A stretch of 64,000 nucleotides of DNA from the NCBI RefSeq assembly GCF_022026395.1, contig NZ_CP041767.1:1127501-1191500 (forward strand), written 5' to 3'. A model generated the notes under the pieces. It made no database searches and was not told the origin of the DNA. It saw nothing but the letters and a program-made list of their open reading frames with translations. Source of the DNA: Brevibacillus brevis. GTDB taxonomy: Bacteria > Bacillota > Bacilli > Brevibacillales > Brevibacillaceae. The position numbers were made by a program, and so were the translations under genes. Below, one piece after another: positions 34,621 to 43,179 of the stretch; positions within the stretch are counted from its first letter, which is position 1; each line of letters starts with the position of its first letter.

Positions 34621-36747
34621 ATGAAAAACCAAATGATATCTTCACTGACACCCCAAGATTGGGCTGGTCTACTACGCGAAAAAGATGGTGAGCTGAACAT
34701 GGTTGTGAATGAGCTGGCAGATGTCAAATACGCTTTGGACCAATCCACGATCTTGGCAATTACGGACCATAAGGGGATTATTTTGCGGGCAAATGAACAA
34801 TTTTGCCGCATATCGAAATACGAACGAAGCGAATTGATTGGAAAGGACCATCGTATTCTTAATTCGGGTTACCATCCGAAAGGCTTTTTTAAAGAAATGT
34901 GGTCCTGTATTCGATCTGGCCAGGTCTGGCGGGGGGAAATTCGCAATCGCGCAAAAGATGGCAGCTATTATTGGGTTGATACGACCATTGTGCCATTTAA
35001 GAACCAAGCGGGCGAAATCTATCAATACCTTTCCATTCGCAGTGATATCACAGCTCGCAAGCAGATGGAAGATGAGCTAAAGCGGAGTGAAGAAAAGTAT
35101 CGTATCATCGCGGAAAACACGTCGGATATCATCAGCATCATCAACCTGGATGGGGAATTTCTTTACTTGTCTCCGTCTCACAAGCGTGTATGGGAGCATA
35201 CCGTTCCGGATGAGGAAATCCATAACCTGTTCGAGTGGATTGTGGAGGATGACCGGGATATTTTTGCTTATGCGATTCAGCATGCCTTCTCTACGCGCAA
35301 AGAGTACATGGTAGAATGCCGGATTAATACCCAAAGAAACGATGTGATCTGGACTGAGAGCAAAATCAATCCGATTGTGGATGAAGAAGGAAATGTGACC
35401 AAGCTCCTCCTCGTTACCCGTGACGTCACAGACCGGAAACAGTCCGAAGAGACGATTCACCATTTGGCTTATCACGATGCGTTGACAGATCTGCCGAACC
35501 GACGGATGTATGTCCAACAGCTCAGCAAGGAAATGATGCAGGCCAAGCGTTTCCAATCGAATCTGGCAGTGCTGTTTTTGGATTTGGATCGTTTTAAGGA
35601 TGTGAACGATTCGTTCGGTCATGATGTAGGGGATATGTTGCTGATCGAAGCAGCAAAGCGTCTACAGGCATGCCTGAAGCCAGGAGATGTCGTGGCCAGG
35701 TTGGGTGGAGACGAATTTACAATTATGCAGAACCAGCTGCAAGATCGCAATGAAGCAACTGCGCTGGCAGAGCAGATCATGTATCAGCTGCAGCGGCCGT
35801 TTGAATTGGATGGACATGTGTTCAACGTGTCGTGCAGCATCGGCATCGCCTTGTATCCACAGGATGGGGACAATCCAGAAGATTTGTTGAAACGGGCCGA
35901 TACAGCGTTGTATACCGTGAAATCACGCGGGAAGAATGGCTATGACTTTTTCGATCCTACGATGGAGGCGAAGTCGCTGGAGCGTATCTTGATGGAAAAT
36001 GAGATGCGGAAAGCCATTGAACAAGAGCAGTTCCAAATTTACTACCAGCCCAAAATTGATATCGCGACAAGCGAGATGACAGGCATGGAGGCGCTCGTCA
36101 GATGGGTGCATCCAGAACTGGGTATCATTCCGCCGAATCGCTTTATTCCAATCGCAGAAGAGACAGGGATGATCCTGGCGCTTGGGGAATGGATTTTGAA
36201 ACAGGCGTGCAAACAAAATAAAATCTGGCACGATGAAGGATATACGCTGAAGGTCTCTGTGAATTTGTCAGCGAGACAGATCTATCAAAAAGATCTGGTC
36301 GAGATGATCAAGGATATTCTTCAGGAAACAAAGCTATCTCCTAATTGGCTGGAGCTCGAGATTACGGAGAGCATATTTGTCAAAATGGAAGAGGCGACGG
36401 CAGTCCTGCAACAGATTCGGGAAATCGGCATCCAAATTTCGATTGATGATTTTGGGACAGGCTATAGCTCGTTTAGTTATATTAAAAGCTTGCCAGTCGA
36501 TACAATCAAAATTGACGCCTCATTTATTCGCGACATTCATCACAATCAGGAGAGTCAAGCGATTGTAAAAGCGATTGTCACGATCGCACAAAGTCTCAAT
36601 ATGAATGTCATCGCTGAGGGAATTGAACTCCATGATCAAGTAGCGGCATTGAAGGAAAATGGCTGTGACCACGGTCAAGGCTATTTGTTCAGCAAACCGC
36701 TTCCGACAGATGATTTCGATCAGTTCCTGCGTCAAGAACAGCAATAA
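34621..36747 (+). CDS. PAS-PAS-GGDEF-EAL cyclic di-GMP enzyme
   Basis: 708 aa, no membrane helices. Two PAS domains (about 40-160 and 165-280), then a GGDEF cyclase domain with intact RLGGDEFTI and an EAL phosphodiesterase domain with GMEALVRWVHP and DDFGTGYSS. The allosteric I-site position reads KPGD instead of RxxD, so product inhibition may be weak. Which activity dominates cannot be read. Start ATG has aggtgatgg. It may feed the c-di-GMP riboswitch at 19.7 kb. Confidence 0.93.
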   Translation: MKNQMISSLTPQDWAGLLREKDGELNMVVNELADVKYALDQSTILAITDHKGIILRANEQFCRISKYERSELIGKDHRILNSGYHPKGFFKEMWSCIRSGQVWRGEIRNRAKDGSYYWVDTTIVPFKNQAGEIYQYLSIRSDITARKQMEDELKRSEEKYRIIAENTSDIISIINLDGEFLYLSPSHKRVWEHTVPDEEIHNLFEWIVEDDRDIFAYAIQHAFSTRKEYMVECRINTQRNDVIWTESKINPIVDEEGNVTKLLLVTRDVTDRKQSEETIHHLAYHDALTDLPNRRMYVQQLSKEMMQAKRFQSNLAVLFLDLDRFKDVNDSFGHDVGDMLLIEAAKRLQACLKPGDVVARLGGDEFTIMQNQLQDRNEATALAEQIMYQLQRPFELDGHVFNVSCSIGIALYPQDGDNPEDLLKRADTALYTVKSRGKNGYDFFDPTMEAKSLERILMENEMRKAIEQEQFQIYYQPKIDIATSEMTGMEALVRWVHPELGIIPPNRFIPIAEETGMILALGEWILKQACKQNKIWHDEGYTLKVSVNLSARQIYQKDLVEMIKDILQETKLSPNWLELEITESIFVKMEEATAVLQQIREIGIQISIDDFGTGYSSFSYIKSLPVDTIKIDASFIRDIHHNQESQAIVKAIVTIAQSLNMNVIAEGIELHDQVAALKENGCDHGQGYLFSKPLPTDDFDQFLRQEQQ

Positions 36748-36762
36748 AATGGCAGGAAGCAA

Positions 36763-36794
36763 AGCCGGGTGAGAACATCCGGCTGTTTCTTTTG
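36763..36794 (+). terminator. terminator after the GGDEF-EAL gene
   Basis: agccgg pairs with ccggct around a 10-base loop, then tgtttcttttg. Confidence 0.7.
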
Positions 36795-36859
36795 TGTGGT
36801 ACTATAGGAGGCGGACAAAAACATAAGTGCAAGTGTGCAGCTAGAAAGGGAGGCCCCTC

Positions 36860-37765
36860 GTGGGAAAGTTTTCGGGTAAGACTGTAGTCGCTATTGCAAG
36901 TTTGGTGTTGATGTGGGGATTAAGCTGGTCGATTTACAAAATGTCACTCGCTTATACTCCACCGATTTTATTCGCAGGAATGCGTTCGCTGATTGGCGGA
37001 CTTCTGCTAGCTTTATTCATTTTACCGAAATGGAAAAAGATCAACTGGCGTGAAAACTGGTTGAGCTATTGTATATCTGCCTTTCTGAATACATTGTGCT
37101 TTTACGGCATTCAGACGGTTGGACTCGTGTATTTGCCAGGTGGATTATTCTCTGTGTTGGTGTACTTCCAGCCAATCCTGATTGGACTCTTTGCCTGGTT
37201 GTGGCTGGGTGAGAGCATGACAGTGCTCAAAATCATTGGGCTGATCATGGGATTCTTCGGGATACTTGCGGTCAGTGCAGATGGTCTGACTGGACAGGTT
37301 TCCATCGTGGGCGTCATTTTAGGCTTGTTGACGGCTCTGACGTGGGCGATGGGCGTGATCTATGTGAAAAAAGTCAGTGCCAAGGTAGATTCGCTTTGGA
37401 TGGTTGCCATGCAATGCATCATTGGTGGCGCGGCCTTAACTCTTTTGGGGACAGGCGTAGAAAGCTGGTCCGACATTGTCTGGAATGTACCTTATTTGAT
37501 CGGCCTCAGCTACGGTGCTACATTTGGTGTGCCGATTGCCATTGTCATTTACTTTGGGCTTGTGAATGCAGGCGAAGCAAGCAAGGTGGCCGCCTTTACG
37601 TTTCTCGTGCCGCTCATCGCAGTCGTCACTGGCACTATTTTTATGGACGAGCCGGTTACGTATTCGCTCATCGCCGGACTGGTATTGATCGTGTGCAGTA
37701 TTTGCTTGGTGAACTATCAGAAAAAGATACGACAGCCTGCAATTGCCAATCATCTCAATCGCTGA
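36860..37765 (+). CDS. EamA/DMT-family transporter
   Basis: 301 aa, ten membrane helices in two EamA repeats (first half residues ~5-140, second ~150-290). Family motifs LMWGLSWSIYK near the start and the PLIAVVTGTIFMDEP stretch near the end are present. Probable exporter of an amino acid or metabolite. Starts with GTG, with aaagggagg 8-9 bases upstream. Confidence 0.9.
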   Translation: MGKFSGKTVVAIASLVLMWGLSWSIYKMSLAYTPPILFAGMRSLIGGLLLALFILPKWKKINWRENWLSYCISAFLNTLCFYGIQTVGLVYLPGGLFSVLVYFQPILIGLFAWLWLGESMTVLKIIGLIMGFFGILAVSADGLTGQVSIVGVILGLLTALTWAMGVIYVKKVSAKVDSLWMVAMQCIIGGAALTLLGTGVESWSDIVWNVPYLIGLSYGATFGVPIAIVIYFGLVNAGEASKVAAFTFLVPLIAVVTGTIFMDEPVTYSLIAGLVLIVCSICLVNYQKKIRQPAIANHLNR

Positions 37766-37780
37766 TGGAAACGACAAAGA

Positions 37781-37820
37781 AAACAGCCGACACTTCACAG
37801 TTGCGGCTGTTTTCCTTTTT
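37781..37820. terminator. bidirectional terminator between EamA and nadD genes
   Basis: acagccg pairs with cggctgt, with T-rich tails on both strands (ttttcctttttg and ttttcttt). Confidence 0.8.
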
Positions 37821-37824
37821 GGGA

Positions 37825-38463
37825 TTATAGGTAAGGCTCTTTGTAGATTCCATTTTCATAAATGTACTGAAGGCAAGCATCAGGCAACAGGAAGCTGGGG
37901 TCGCCACCTTTGCGGATTTCGTCTCGGATGTAGGTAGAGCTGATTCCCATGTTGATGCCCTTGCTCATGATGAGGAAATGCTCGTCATGATTGCGCAGCA
38001 GCGCGTCCTCTGCAATCAGGTCAGCGGTCGGATAGCCTTCGCGCGACATCACGATGAAGTTGAAGCCTGCGACCAGCTTTTCAGCGTTGCCCCAGTTCGA
38101 GAGTCCCTCTAACAAATCCGATCCCATGATGAAAAAGAGCTCATCGTTCGGGTACTTCCTTTTCATGTGCATCATCGTATCGTACGTATAGGTTTCACCT
38201 GGCAAGGCATCCATTTCAACTGTTGAAATCTCGAAAAGAGGTTCGCCATCTTTGTTTGTTTTGTGTGTACTGCCAGCCAAAGCCAGTTTGAGCATATGCA
38301 AGCGATGGACGTCCTCTGTCTGCAATTTTTTGTCATGACGCTTTGAAGAGCATGGTACGAAAATGACTTTGTCCAGTCGTCTTCGGTGAGCGACGGTCGC
38401 AGCCGTGAACAAATGGCTGTACGTGATGGGATCAAAGCTGCTGCCATAAATGCCGATTCGCAT
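37825..38463 (-). CDS. nadD: nicotinate-nucleotide adenylyltransferase
   Basis: 212 aa nucleotidyltransferase. It converts nicotinate mononucleotide plus ATP to deamido-NAD. Motifs GSSFDPITYSHL (an HxGH-type site written TYSH) and the C-terminal MGISSTYIRDEIRKG are visible. The first motif is not the classic GGTFDPIHxGH, so this may be a second or specialised paralogue. Last gene of the NAD operon, 29 bases after pncA. Confidence 0.85.
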   Translation of the reverse strand: MRIGIYGSSFDPITYSHLFTAATVAHRRRLDKVIFVPCSSKRHDKKLQTEDVHRLHMLKLALAGSTHKTNKDGEPLFEISTVEMDALPGETYTYDTMMHMKRKYPNDELFFIMGSDLLEGLSNWGNAEKLVAGFNFIVMSREGYPTADLIAEDALLRNHDEHFLIMSKGINMGISSTYIRDEIRKGGDPSFLLPDACLQYIYENGIYKEPYL

Positions 38464-38492
38464 AAAAATTGCCTCCTATCGTCATGAACCTG

Positions 38493-39038
38493 TTATTTCT
38501 TTTGAACAGTCATGCCAAGCTGGTTTTGAAAATGACCGAGAGCCCATTTGTGACCTTCGGGAAGAAAGCTCGCTACAGCATCCTCGTGGATGACGACAGA
38601 AAAGCCGTTATAGAAGCCTTCAATTGCTGTGTGCAGCACACAAATGTCTGTGCAGACACCTACCAGATGAATCTCGGTAATACCTCTTGTGCGCAACAAT
38701 AGGGCAAGGTCGGTGCCTTGGAAAGCGCTGTAGCGCGTCTTATCCATCCAGTGAATCGTATCTTCGAATTCCTCGTAAATCTCCTGAATGCTGCCATACA
38801 AATTCCGGCCAGCCGTACCGATAATGTTGTGTGGTGGGTAGAGTCCAGTCTCAGGATGGTACGGGTCCTGCTCGCGATGAGCGTCGACTGCCATGACGAC
38901 AAAGTCGCCTTCTGCAAGGAAGTCGCGGATTAACTCTCCAATGCGTCCCTCAATAGCCTGACCAGGCTCTCCACAAGTCAATGCACCATCTGTCGCGACA
39001 AAATCATTCGTGTAGTCGATCACAATCAAAGCTTTCAT
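38493..39038 (-). CDS. pncA: nicotinamidase-type cysteine hydrolase
   Basis: 181 aa isochorismatase fold. Catalytic Asp in IDYTNDFV, Lys in MDKTRYSAF and Cys in LVGVCTDICVLHTA. It converts nicotinamide to nicotinate, feeding nadD downstream. The Nudix gene lies upstream, giving a complete salvage unit. ATG has aggagg upstream. Confidence 0.85.
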   Translation of the reverse strand: MKALIVIDYTNDFVATDGALTCGEPGQAIEGRIGELIRDFLAEGDFVVMAVDAHREQDPYHPETGLYPPHNIIGTAGRNLYGSIQEIYEEFEDTIHWMDKTRYSAFQGTDLALLLRTRGITEIHLVGVCTDICVLHTAIEGFYNGFSVVIHEDAVASFLPEGHKWALGHFQNQLGMTVQKK

Positions 39039-39066
39039 GGCATAAACCTCCTGAATGTGGATTTCA

Positions 39067-39855
39067 TCAGTAAATCATGGCAGTTGGCGTAAAGCCGGTA
39101 AAGCGATAGAGCTTGGCTGGCGAATTCGAAAACTCGGTCGAGTAGACAGGCTGTCCGTCAGCAGATAGAACTGGCTCGAGAAGTCCTTGCCGTCTGGTTG
39201 TCGCAAGCAGGCGCCGCTCAAAATTACCGCGATCCTTTGCTGAAAAGGATGGAACGACGGTCTCGATCACTTGCAGCAGTTCACTCAAGGTAAACTCATC
39301 TGGTAAAAACGCTTTGGCGATTGTCGTTTGCAGCATTTGCTCCCGAACGCGCTGTAAGGCGTCAGTCAAAATTTCACGATGATCAAAAGCAAGGTTGAGG
39401 GCAAAAGCTTCCTCGATTGGAAACAGCTGCGCGTCTGATGCATCGTCATTTGCCTGTGCGTGCTTCAATAAATCTTCATGAACGAGGGAGACATAGGCAA
39501 CACTCGGGATCCAACCACGAGGGTCTCTTCCCGGCTTGTAGTAGGTCTTCAGCTGTTCGATGTGTACGTCACGGTCAATATTCGTCTCTTCTTTCAACTC
39601 ACGATAGGCACATTCATCCAGTGTCTCCGATTCATGGGAAAAACCGCCAGGCAATGCCCATTGCTCTGCAAATGTATCGCTTTTTCGCTTGATCAGAAGA
39701 ACGGCCAATTGCTTGAGTGGGAGCGATTTGGTTTTCGTTTGGCGCGGGATGGAAAGGATCGTAAAGAGGCAAATATCTGTAGGAAGTCCATCCGGCGAGC
39801 GGTACTTTTTGGTCCGAAAGTGGATACGTTTGGCTCGAAGGGGAGACGTACTCAC
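39067..39855 (-). CDS. Nudix protein with C-terminal winged helix, NrtR-like
   Basis: 262 aa. The N-terminal Nudix domain has a full box (G-x5-E-x7-REL-x-EE, around WALPGGFSHESETLDE and YRELKEET). The C-terminal ~90 residues (FTLSELLQVIETV, FERRLLATTRRQGLLEPV) look like the NrtR winged helix that represses NAD genes and responds to ADP-ribose. Its place at the head of pncA-nadD supports this; the intact Nudix box leaves hydrolysis possible. GTG start with AAAGGATG seven bases upstream. Confidence 0.78.
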   Translation of the reverse strand: MSTSPLRAKRIHFRTKKYRSPDGLPTDICLFTILSIPRQTKTKSLPLKQLAVLLIKRKSDTFAEQWALPGGFSHESETLDECAYRELKEETNIDRDVHIEQLKTYYKPGRDPRGWIPSVAYVSLVHEDLLKHAQANDDASDAQLFPIEEAFALNLAFDHREILTDALQRVREQMLQTTIAKAFLPDEFTLSELLQVIETVVPSFSAKDRGNFERRLLATTRRQGLLEPVLSADGQPVYSTEFSNSPAKLYRFTGFTPTAMIY

Positions 39856-39898
39856 AAAATCATCCTTTCCGTTTGCTCGAGTCTGTTCTCATACTTTT

Positions 39899-39927
39899 AT
39901 ATTATGGTATCGTTTTAACAATGTCAA
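39899..39927 (-). promoter_or_regulatory. promoter and possible operator of the NAD salvage operon
   Basis: TTGACA, 17-base spacer, TAATAT on the minus strand. Two acattgt direct repeats and a ttaca-t-tgtaa palindrome lie at and just upstream of the -35, a plausible regulator site. Confidence 0.7.
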
Positions 39928-39950
39928 TATTACAATGTAAAAATCTGTGA

Positions 39951-39979
39951 AAAAAGACGTCTTTGAGTATCAGACGTCT
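39951..39979 (-). terminator. terminator of the yceI gene
   Basis: agacgtct on both sides of an 9-base loop; six T follow on the minus strand. Confidence 0.75.
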
Positions 39980-40004
39980 CTCGAAGCAGCTCGCGCGAAA
40001 AGGA

Positions 40005-40691
40005 TTAAACAGCATCCAGCGCAAGTCGCAATGTAATGTTAATGTTTTCTTCCGTTTTGGCCACGATCGTATGAGGGCTAGTCAAACCGAAGTCACCAAA
40101 CGTAACTACAGATGTTCCTTCCAATTGCAGCTTGCCTTGGGAATAAATCGCATCAGCATCAATTTTCACGTCTTTGGCAATTCCTTTTACGGTCAGGACG
40201 CCATTGATGGTGAACGAAGCTTTTTGTCCTTCTGTCCATGTGGATGGCCAGTTTTCAAAGGATTTCGCTTCAAAGGTAGCAGCTGGATGGACGGCTGTAT
40301 CAAAGTAATCAGGAGATTTGATATGGGTGTCGCGCTTTGCATTACCGGAGTTCAGCTTATTCAAGTCAGCGGAAGCCGTTGCTTTCATTTGGTCGGGTAC
40401 AGAGAGGTTCACATCCCAACTGCCAGTAATACCGTCCATTTCAAAGTTAACCGTTTCTTTTGACGTGGTTACGGAGAAATAGACTTTGGACTGGTCATTG
40501 ATCGTCCATTTTTTATTCAGTTGATCTGCTGTCAGAGGCGTTGAGGAAGCGGTAGATGAGGCTGTGGTTGCCGCAGCTGCAGGCTGGATCTCCACATGGT
40601 TTCCCACAAAATAGTCATAGAGCATGTAACCTCCGATACCAACCACGAGTGTGGCAACTGAGGCAGTCAGGATAACCGAATTTTTTTTCAT
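40005..40691 (-). CDS. YceI-family protein
   Basis: 228 aa. An N-terminal membrane anchor or signal helix (residues ~7-26) and an Ala/Ser/Thr-rich linker precede the YceI lipocalin-like barrel (WTINDQSKVYFSV, HIKSPDYFDTAVHP, FTINGVLTVKGIAKDV, SFTVVTFGDFGL-like). YceI proteins bind isoprenoids. Divergent from the two-component system and behind the same kind of repeat array, so it is a likely target of that response regulator. Confidence 0.9.
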   Translation of the reverse strand: MKKNSVILTASVATLVVGIGGYMLYDYFVGNHVEIQPAAAATTASSTASSTPLTADQLNKKWTINDQSKVYFSVTTSKETVNFEMDGITGSWDVNLSVPDQMKATASADLNKLNSGNAKRDTHIKSPDYFDTAVHPAATFEAKSFENWPSTWTEGQKASFTINGVLTVKGIAKDVKIDADAIYSQGKLQLEGTSVVTFGDFGLTSPHTIVAKTEENINITLRLALDAV

Positions 40692-40757
40692 TTTTGGATA
40701 ACCTCCATGTTTTTGAAGTGTTCAGACTTGGTCGTATGTATTTGGCTTCGCAGGATC

Positions 40758-40763
40758 ATTATG
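40758..40763 (-). promoter_or_regulatory. putative -10 element of yceI
   Basis: CATAAT on the minus strand. The matching -35 position falls inside the repeat array at 40774-40817, as in class II activation. Confidence 0.45.
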
Positions 40764-40773
40764 AGCGAGGAAG

Positions 40774-40817
40774 CTGAGTGGGCCTTGAAAGCTGGCTGAA
40801 AGTTTGTTGAAAGCGCA
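40774..40817 (-). promoter_or_regulatory. four tandem 11-bp repeats facing yceI
   Basis: On the plus strand the units read ctgagtgggcc, ttgaaagctgg, ctgaaagtttg, ttgaaagcgca: exactly 11 bp each. On the minus strand the shared core is ctttcaR/ttcag. This is the geometry of OmpR/PhoP-type response regulator sites. Confidence 0.75.
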
Positions 40818-40887
40818 ATGGTAAGAGAATTATCAACGTTTTATATATTGGATTTACATTTTTTGGTTTATTATTTTGCAAAAAGCT

Positions 40888-40931
40888 TTCAGCTCGTACT
40901 CAGGGCATATTCAGCAAACATTCAGCTACGT
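40888..40931 (+). promoter_or_regulatory. four tandem 11-bp repeats facing the response regulator gene
   Basis: Units ttcagctcgta, ctcagggcata, ttcagcaaaca, ttcagctacgt. The last unit covers the -35 position for the TAAAAT at 40946. Mirror image of the array at 40774, with 70 bp between. Confidence 0.75.
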
Positions 40932-40945
40932 TTGGCCTGTTCAGG

Positions 40946-40951
40946 TAAAAT
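40946..40951 (+). promoter_or_regulatory. putative -10 element of the two-component operon
   Basis: TAAAAT, 24 bases before the response-regulator ATG and about 15 bases after the repeat array. Confidence 0.5.
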
Positions 40952-40969
40952 AGAGGTGAGGTGAAAGAA

Positions 40970-41653
40970 ATGAGCCTAAATAAAGGCATTAAAATATTGC
41001 TTGTCGATGATGAGCCGACCATCCTGCAGTTTTTGGAGATGGGTCTTGAAAATGAAGGCTTCCAAGTAATGACGGCACAAGATGGGATGACTGCGGTGAC
41101 CATGGTAAAGGAGCATCAGCCGCATGTCGTCATTCTCGATGTGATGATGCCTGGCATGGATGGCTTCGAGGTATGCCGGATGCTGAAAAAGATTCAGAAT
41201 GTAGCAACGATCATGCTGACAGCCAGGGAAGACGTGGAGGATCGGGTAAAAGGGCTGACGCTCGGTGCCGATGATTATATGATCAAGCCGTTTAGCTTTG
41301 AAGAGCTGCTTGCCCGTATCCAGGCGCGCATTCGCAATCATTACCCACATCTGCTCTCCAAGGTACACCTCGGCCCATTCCAGATCGATGACAGGCGAAA
41401 GGAAATTACCTATGAGGACACGCTTCTGGAGCTATCGCCAACGGAATACTCGTTGCTGAAATATTTGGTGACGAATCACGGCTTGGTGCTGAGTAAACCA
41501 ATGATTTTGGATAACGTGTGGGGCTATGATTTCGGTGGGGAGGAGAACATTGTCGAGGTGTATATTCGCTCCCTGCGTGATAAATTGAATGATCGTCAGC
41601 ATCGGATTATTCGCACATTGCGCGGTGCGGGCTATCGGGTTGATTTTGTATGA
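40970..41653 (+). CDS. OmpR-family response regulator
   Basis: 227 aa. Receiver domain with acidic pair (LLVDDEPTI), phospho-Asp in VVILDVMMPGMDGF, Thr in MLTAREDV and Lys in MIKPFSF. C-terminal winged helix with LELSPTEYSLLKYL and VYIRSLRDKL. Likely binds the flanking 11-bp arrays and regulates itself and yceI. ATG 40970 is better spaced from gaggtgagg than GTG 40961. Overlaps the kinase start by four bases. Confidence 0.95.
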   Translation: MSLNKGIKILLVDDEPTILQFLEMGLENEGFQVMTAQDGMTAVTMVKEHQPHVVILDVMMPGMDGFEVCRMLKKIQNVATIMLTAREDVEDRVKGLTLGADDYMIKPFSFEELLARIQARIRNHYPHLLSKVHLGPFQIDDRRKEITYEDTLLELSPTEYSLLKYLVTNHGLVLSKPMILDNVWGYDFGGEENIVEVYIRSLRDKLNDRQHRIIRTLRGAGYRVDFV

Positions 41654-43146
41654 AGATGAATCGAAACAATCAATGGGCTCCTTTCCTAGAACCGAACTCT
41701 TTGCGTTATCAACTGTTGTCTCGTTCGTTATTTATCTTATCCGGGTTGCTACTTCTAATCGGCATGATTCAATACTTATTGATGGAGCAGTTCTTGTATC
41801 GCAGCAAAGCGGAAAGCTTGTTAAATCTGGCTGTCACTGTTCCTTATCAAGTCTTGGAGGAGACGGAAACACTGCCGAAATACGATCAGTATGTCAGCGC
41901 GTTGCTCTCCTTACGCACACCCGATATCAAGTATGCCTTTATTGACAACGACGCGAACGTGACGGAGCTGTTTGCGAATCCGAGCGAAGGGTATTCCCCA
42001 CGCTTTCCGGAGAGTCTATACCGCGAGATCTTGGCTAGTGGCGTATGTACTTTTAAATACAAAATTTTGGAAGGCAGTACTGGTACGGATTATTTGGTCG
42101 TACTGGCACCCATTCGTTCTCCTGATCAGCTGCAAGGAATTGTACAGCTGAGCACCCCTGTCGGCCCGATGCGAGAAGTGCTGTTTCCACAGTTGATCAT
42201 TTTCTTTTCTGCATCTGCACTCGCCTTGCTTATCGGTTTGTTAACGTATGTGCCTGTGCTCCGCCGTACGCTGAACCCACTTTCGCGTATTGAGGTTACA
42301 ATTGAGCGGATTAATGCGGGTAACTTGGATGAGCGACTGCCGATGGATCAAGGCCAAATGGAGATTGATCAATTATCGGCGGTCTTTAACGGAATGCTGG
42401 AGCGGTTGGAAACCTCCTTTAAAACTGAGCAGGAAGCAGGGGAGCGGATGAGGCGCTTTGTAGCGGACGCTTCGCACGAGTTGCGAACACCGTTGACATC
42501 CATCCATGGCTTTTTGGAGGTGTTGTTGCGCGGTGCGGCGGCAAATCCCGAACATTTGCAAAAAGCATTGAAAAGCATGCACGGCGAGACAGAGCGACTG
42601 AACAAACTCGTCAACGATTTGCTGTACCTGGCTCGGATGGATCGGGAACCGGCTTTCCTTCTGCAAGAGGGGGAGCTGGACGCAGTCGTGCACAGTATGG
42701 AATCGCAGCTCATGGTGCTGGCCGGTGACCGAAACGTTCATTTCCGCGTAGAACCGAATGTTACGGTTGCTTTCGACTGTGACGGAATGAAGCAAGTTAT
42801 TCTCAATCTGTTTCAAAATGCGGTGCAGCATACTGACCCTGTGAACGGTGAAATCGAGCTTACATTGAGCAAGATTGCCAATGGGATTGAACTGACGATC
42901 AGAGATAATGGGGCCGGAATCGCACCGGAGCATGTCCTGCATGTATTCGACCGTTTCTACCGAATTGAATCCTCTCGCGCACGCAAAAGCGGAGGTGCTG
43001 GACTGGGGCTGTCGATCACCCAATCCATTGTAGAAAATCATCGGGGTAAAATTGACGTCCAAAGCAGCTTGGGAGTAGGGACGGTGTTTCGCGTCTGGTT
43101 GCCTAACGGTTTGAAAGAGGTTCAGAAGACAGAAGTTGTTGGTTGA
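41650..43146 (+). CDS. sensor histidine kinase
   Basis: 498 aa. Two membrane helices (about 24-45 and 175-198) enclose a ~130-residue extracellular sensor, followed by HAMP, the H-box DASHELRTPLTSIHGF, N-box ILNLFQNAVQHT, and G boxes DNGAGIAPEH and GGAGLGLSI. Partner of the regulator just upstream. The stop codon overlaps the -35 of the T-box promoter that follows. Confidence 0.95.
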   Translation: MKMNRNNQWAPFLEPNSLRYQLLSRSLFILSGLLLLIGMIQYLLMEQFLYRSKAESLLNLAVTVPYQVLEETETLPKYDQYVSALLSLRTPDIKYAFIDNDANVTELFANPSEGYSPRFPESLYREILASGVCTFKYKILEGSTGTDYLVVLAPIRSPDQLQGIVQLSTPVGPMREVLFPQLIIFFSASALALLIGLLTYVPVLRRTLNPLSRIEVTIERINAGNLDERLPMDQGQMEIDQLSAVFNGMLERLETSFKTEQEAGERMRRFVADASHELRTPLTSIHGFLEVLLRGAAANPEHLQKALKSMHGETERLNKLVNDLLYLARMDREPAFLLQEGELDAVVHSMESQLMVLAGDRNVHFRVEPNVTVAFDCDGMKQVILNLFQNAVQHTDPVNGEIELTLSKIANGIELTIRDNGAGIAPEHVLHVFDRFYRIESSRARKSGGAGLGLSITQSIVENHRGKIDVQSSLGVGTVFRVWLPNGLKEVQKTEVVG

Positions 43147-43172
43147 CAATGAGAGAAAACGTCATTTATAAT
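43143..43172 (+). promoter_or_regulatory. promoter of the alaR-alaT T-box operon
   Basis: TTGACA (overlapping the kinase stop codon), 18-base spacer, perfect TATAAT. Start expected near 43180. Confidence 0.85.
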
Positions 43173-43179
43173 CTGAGAC

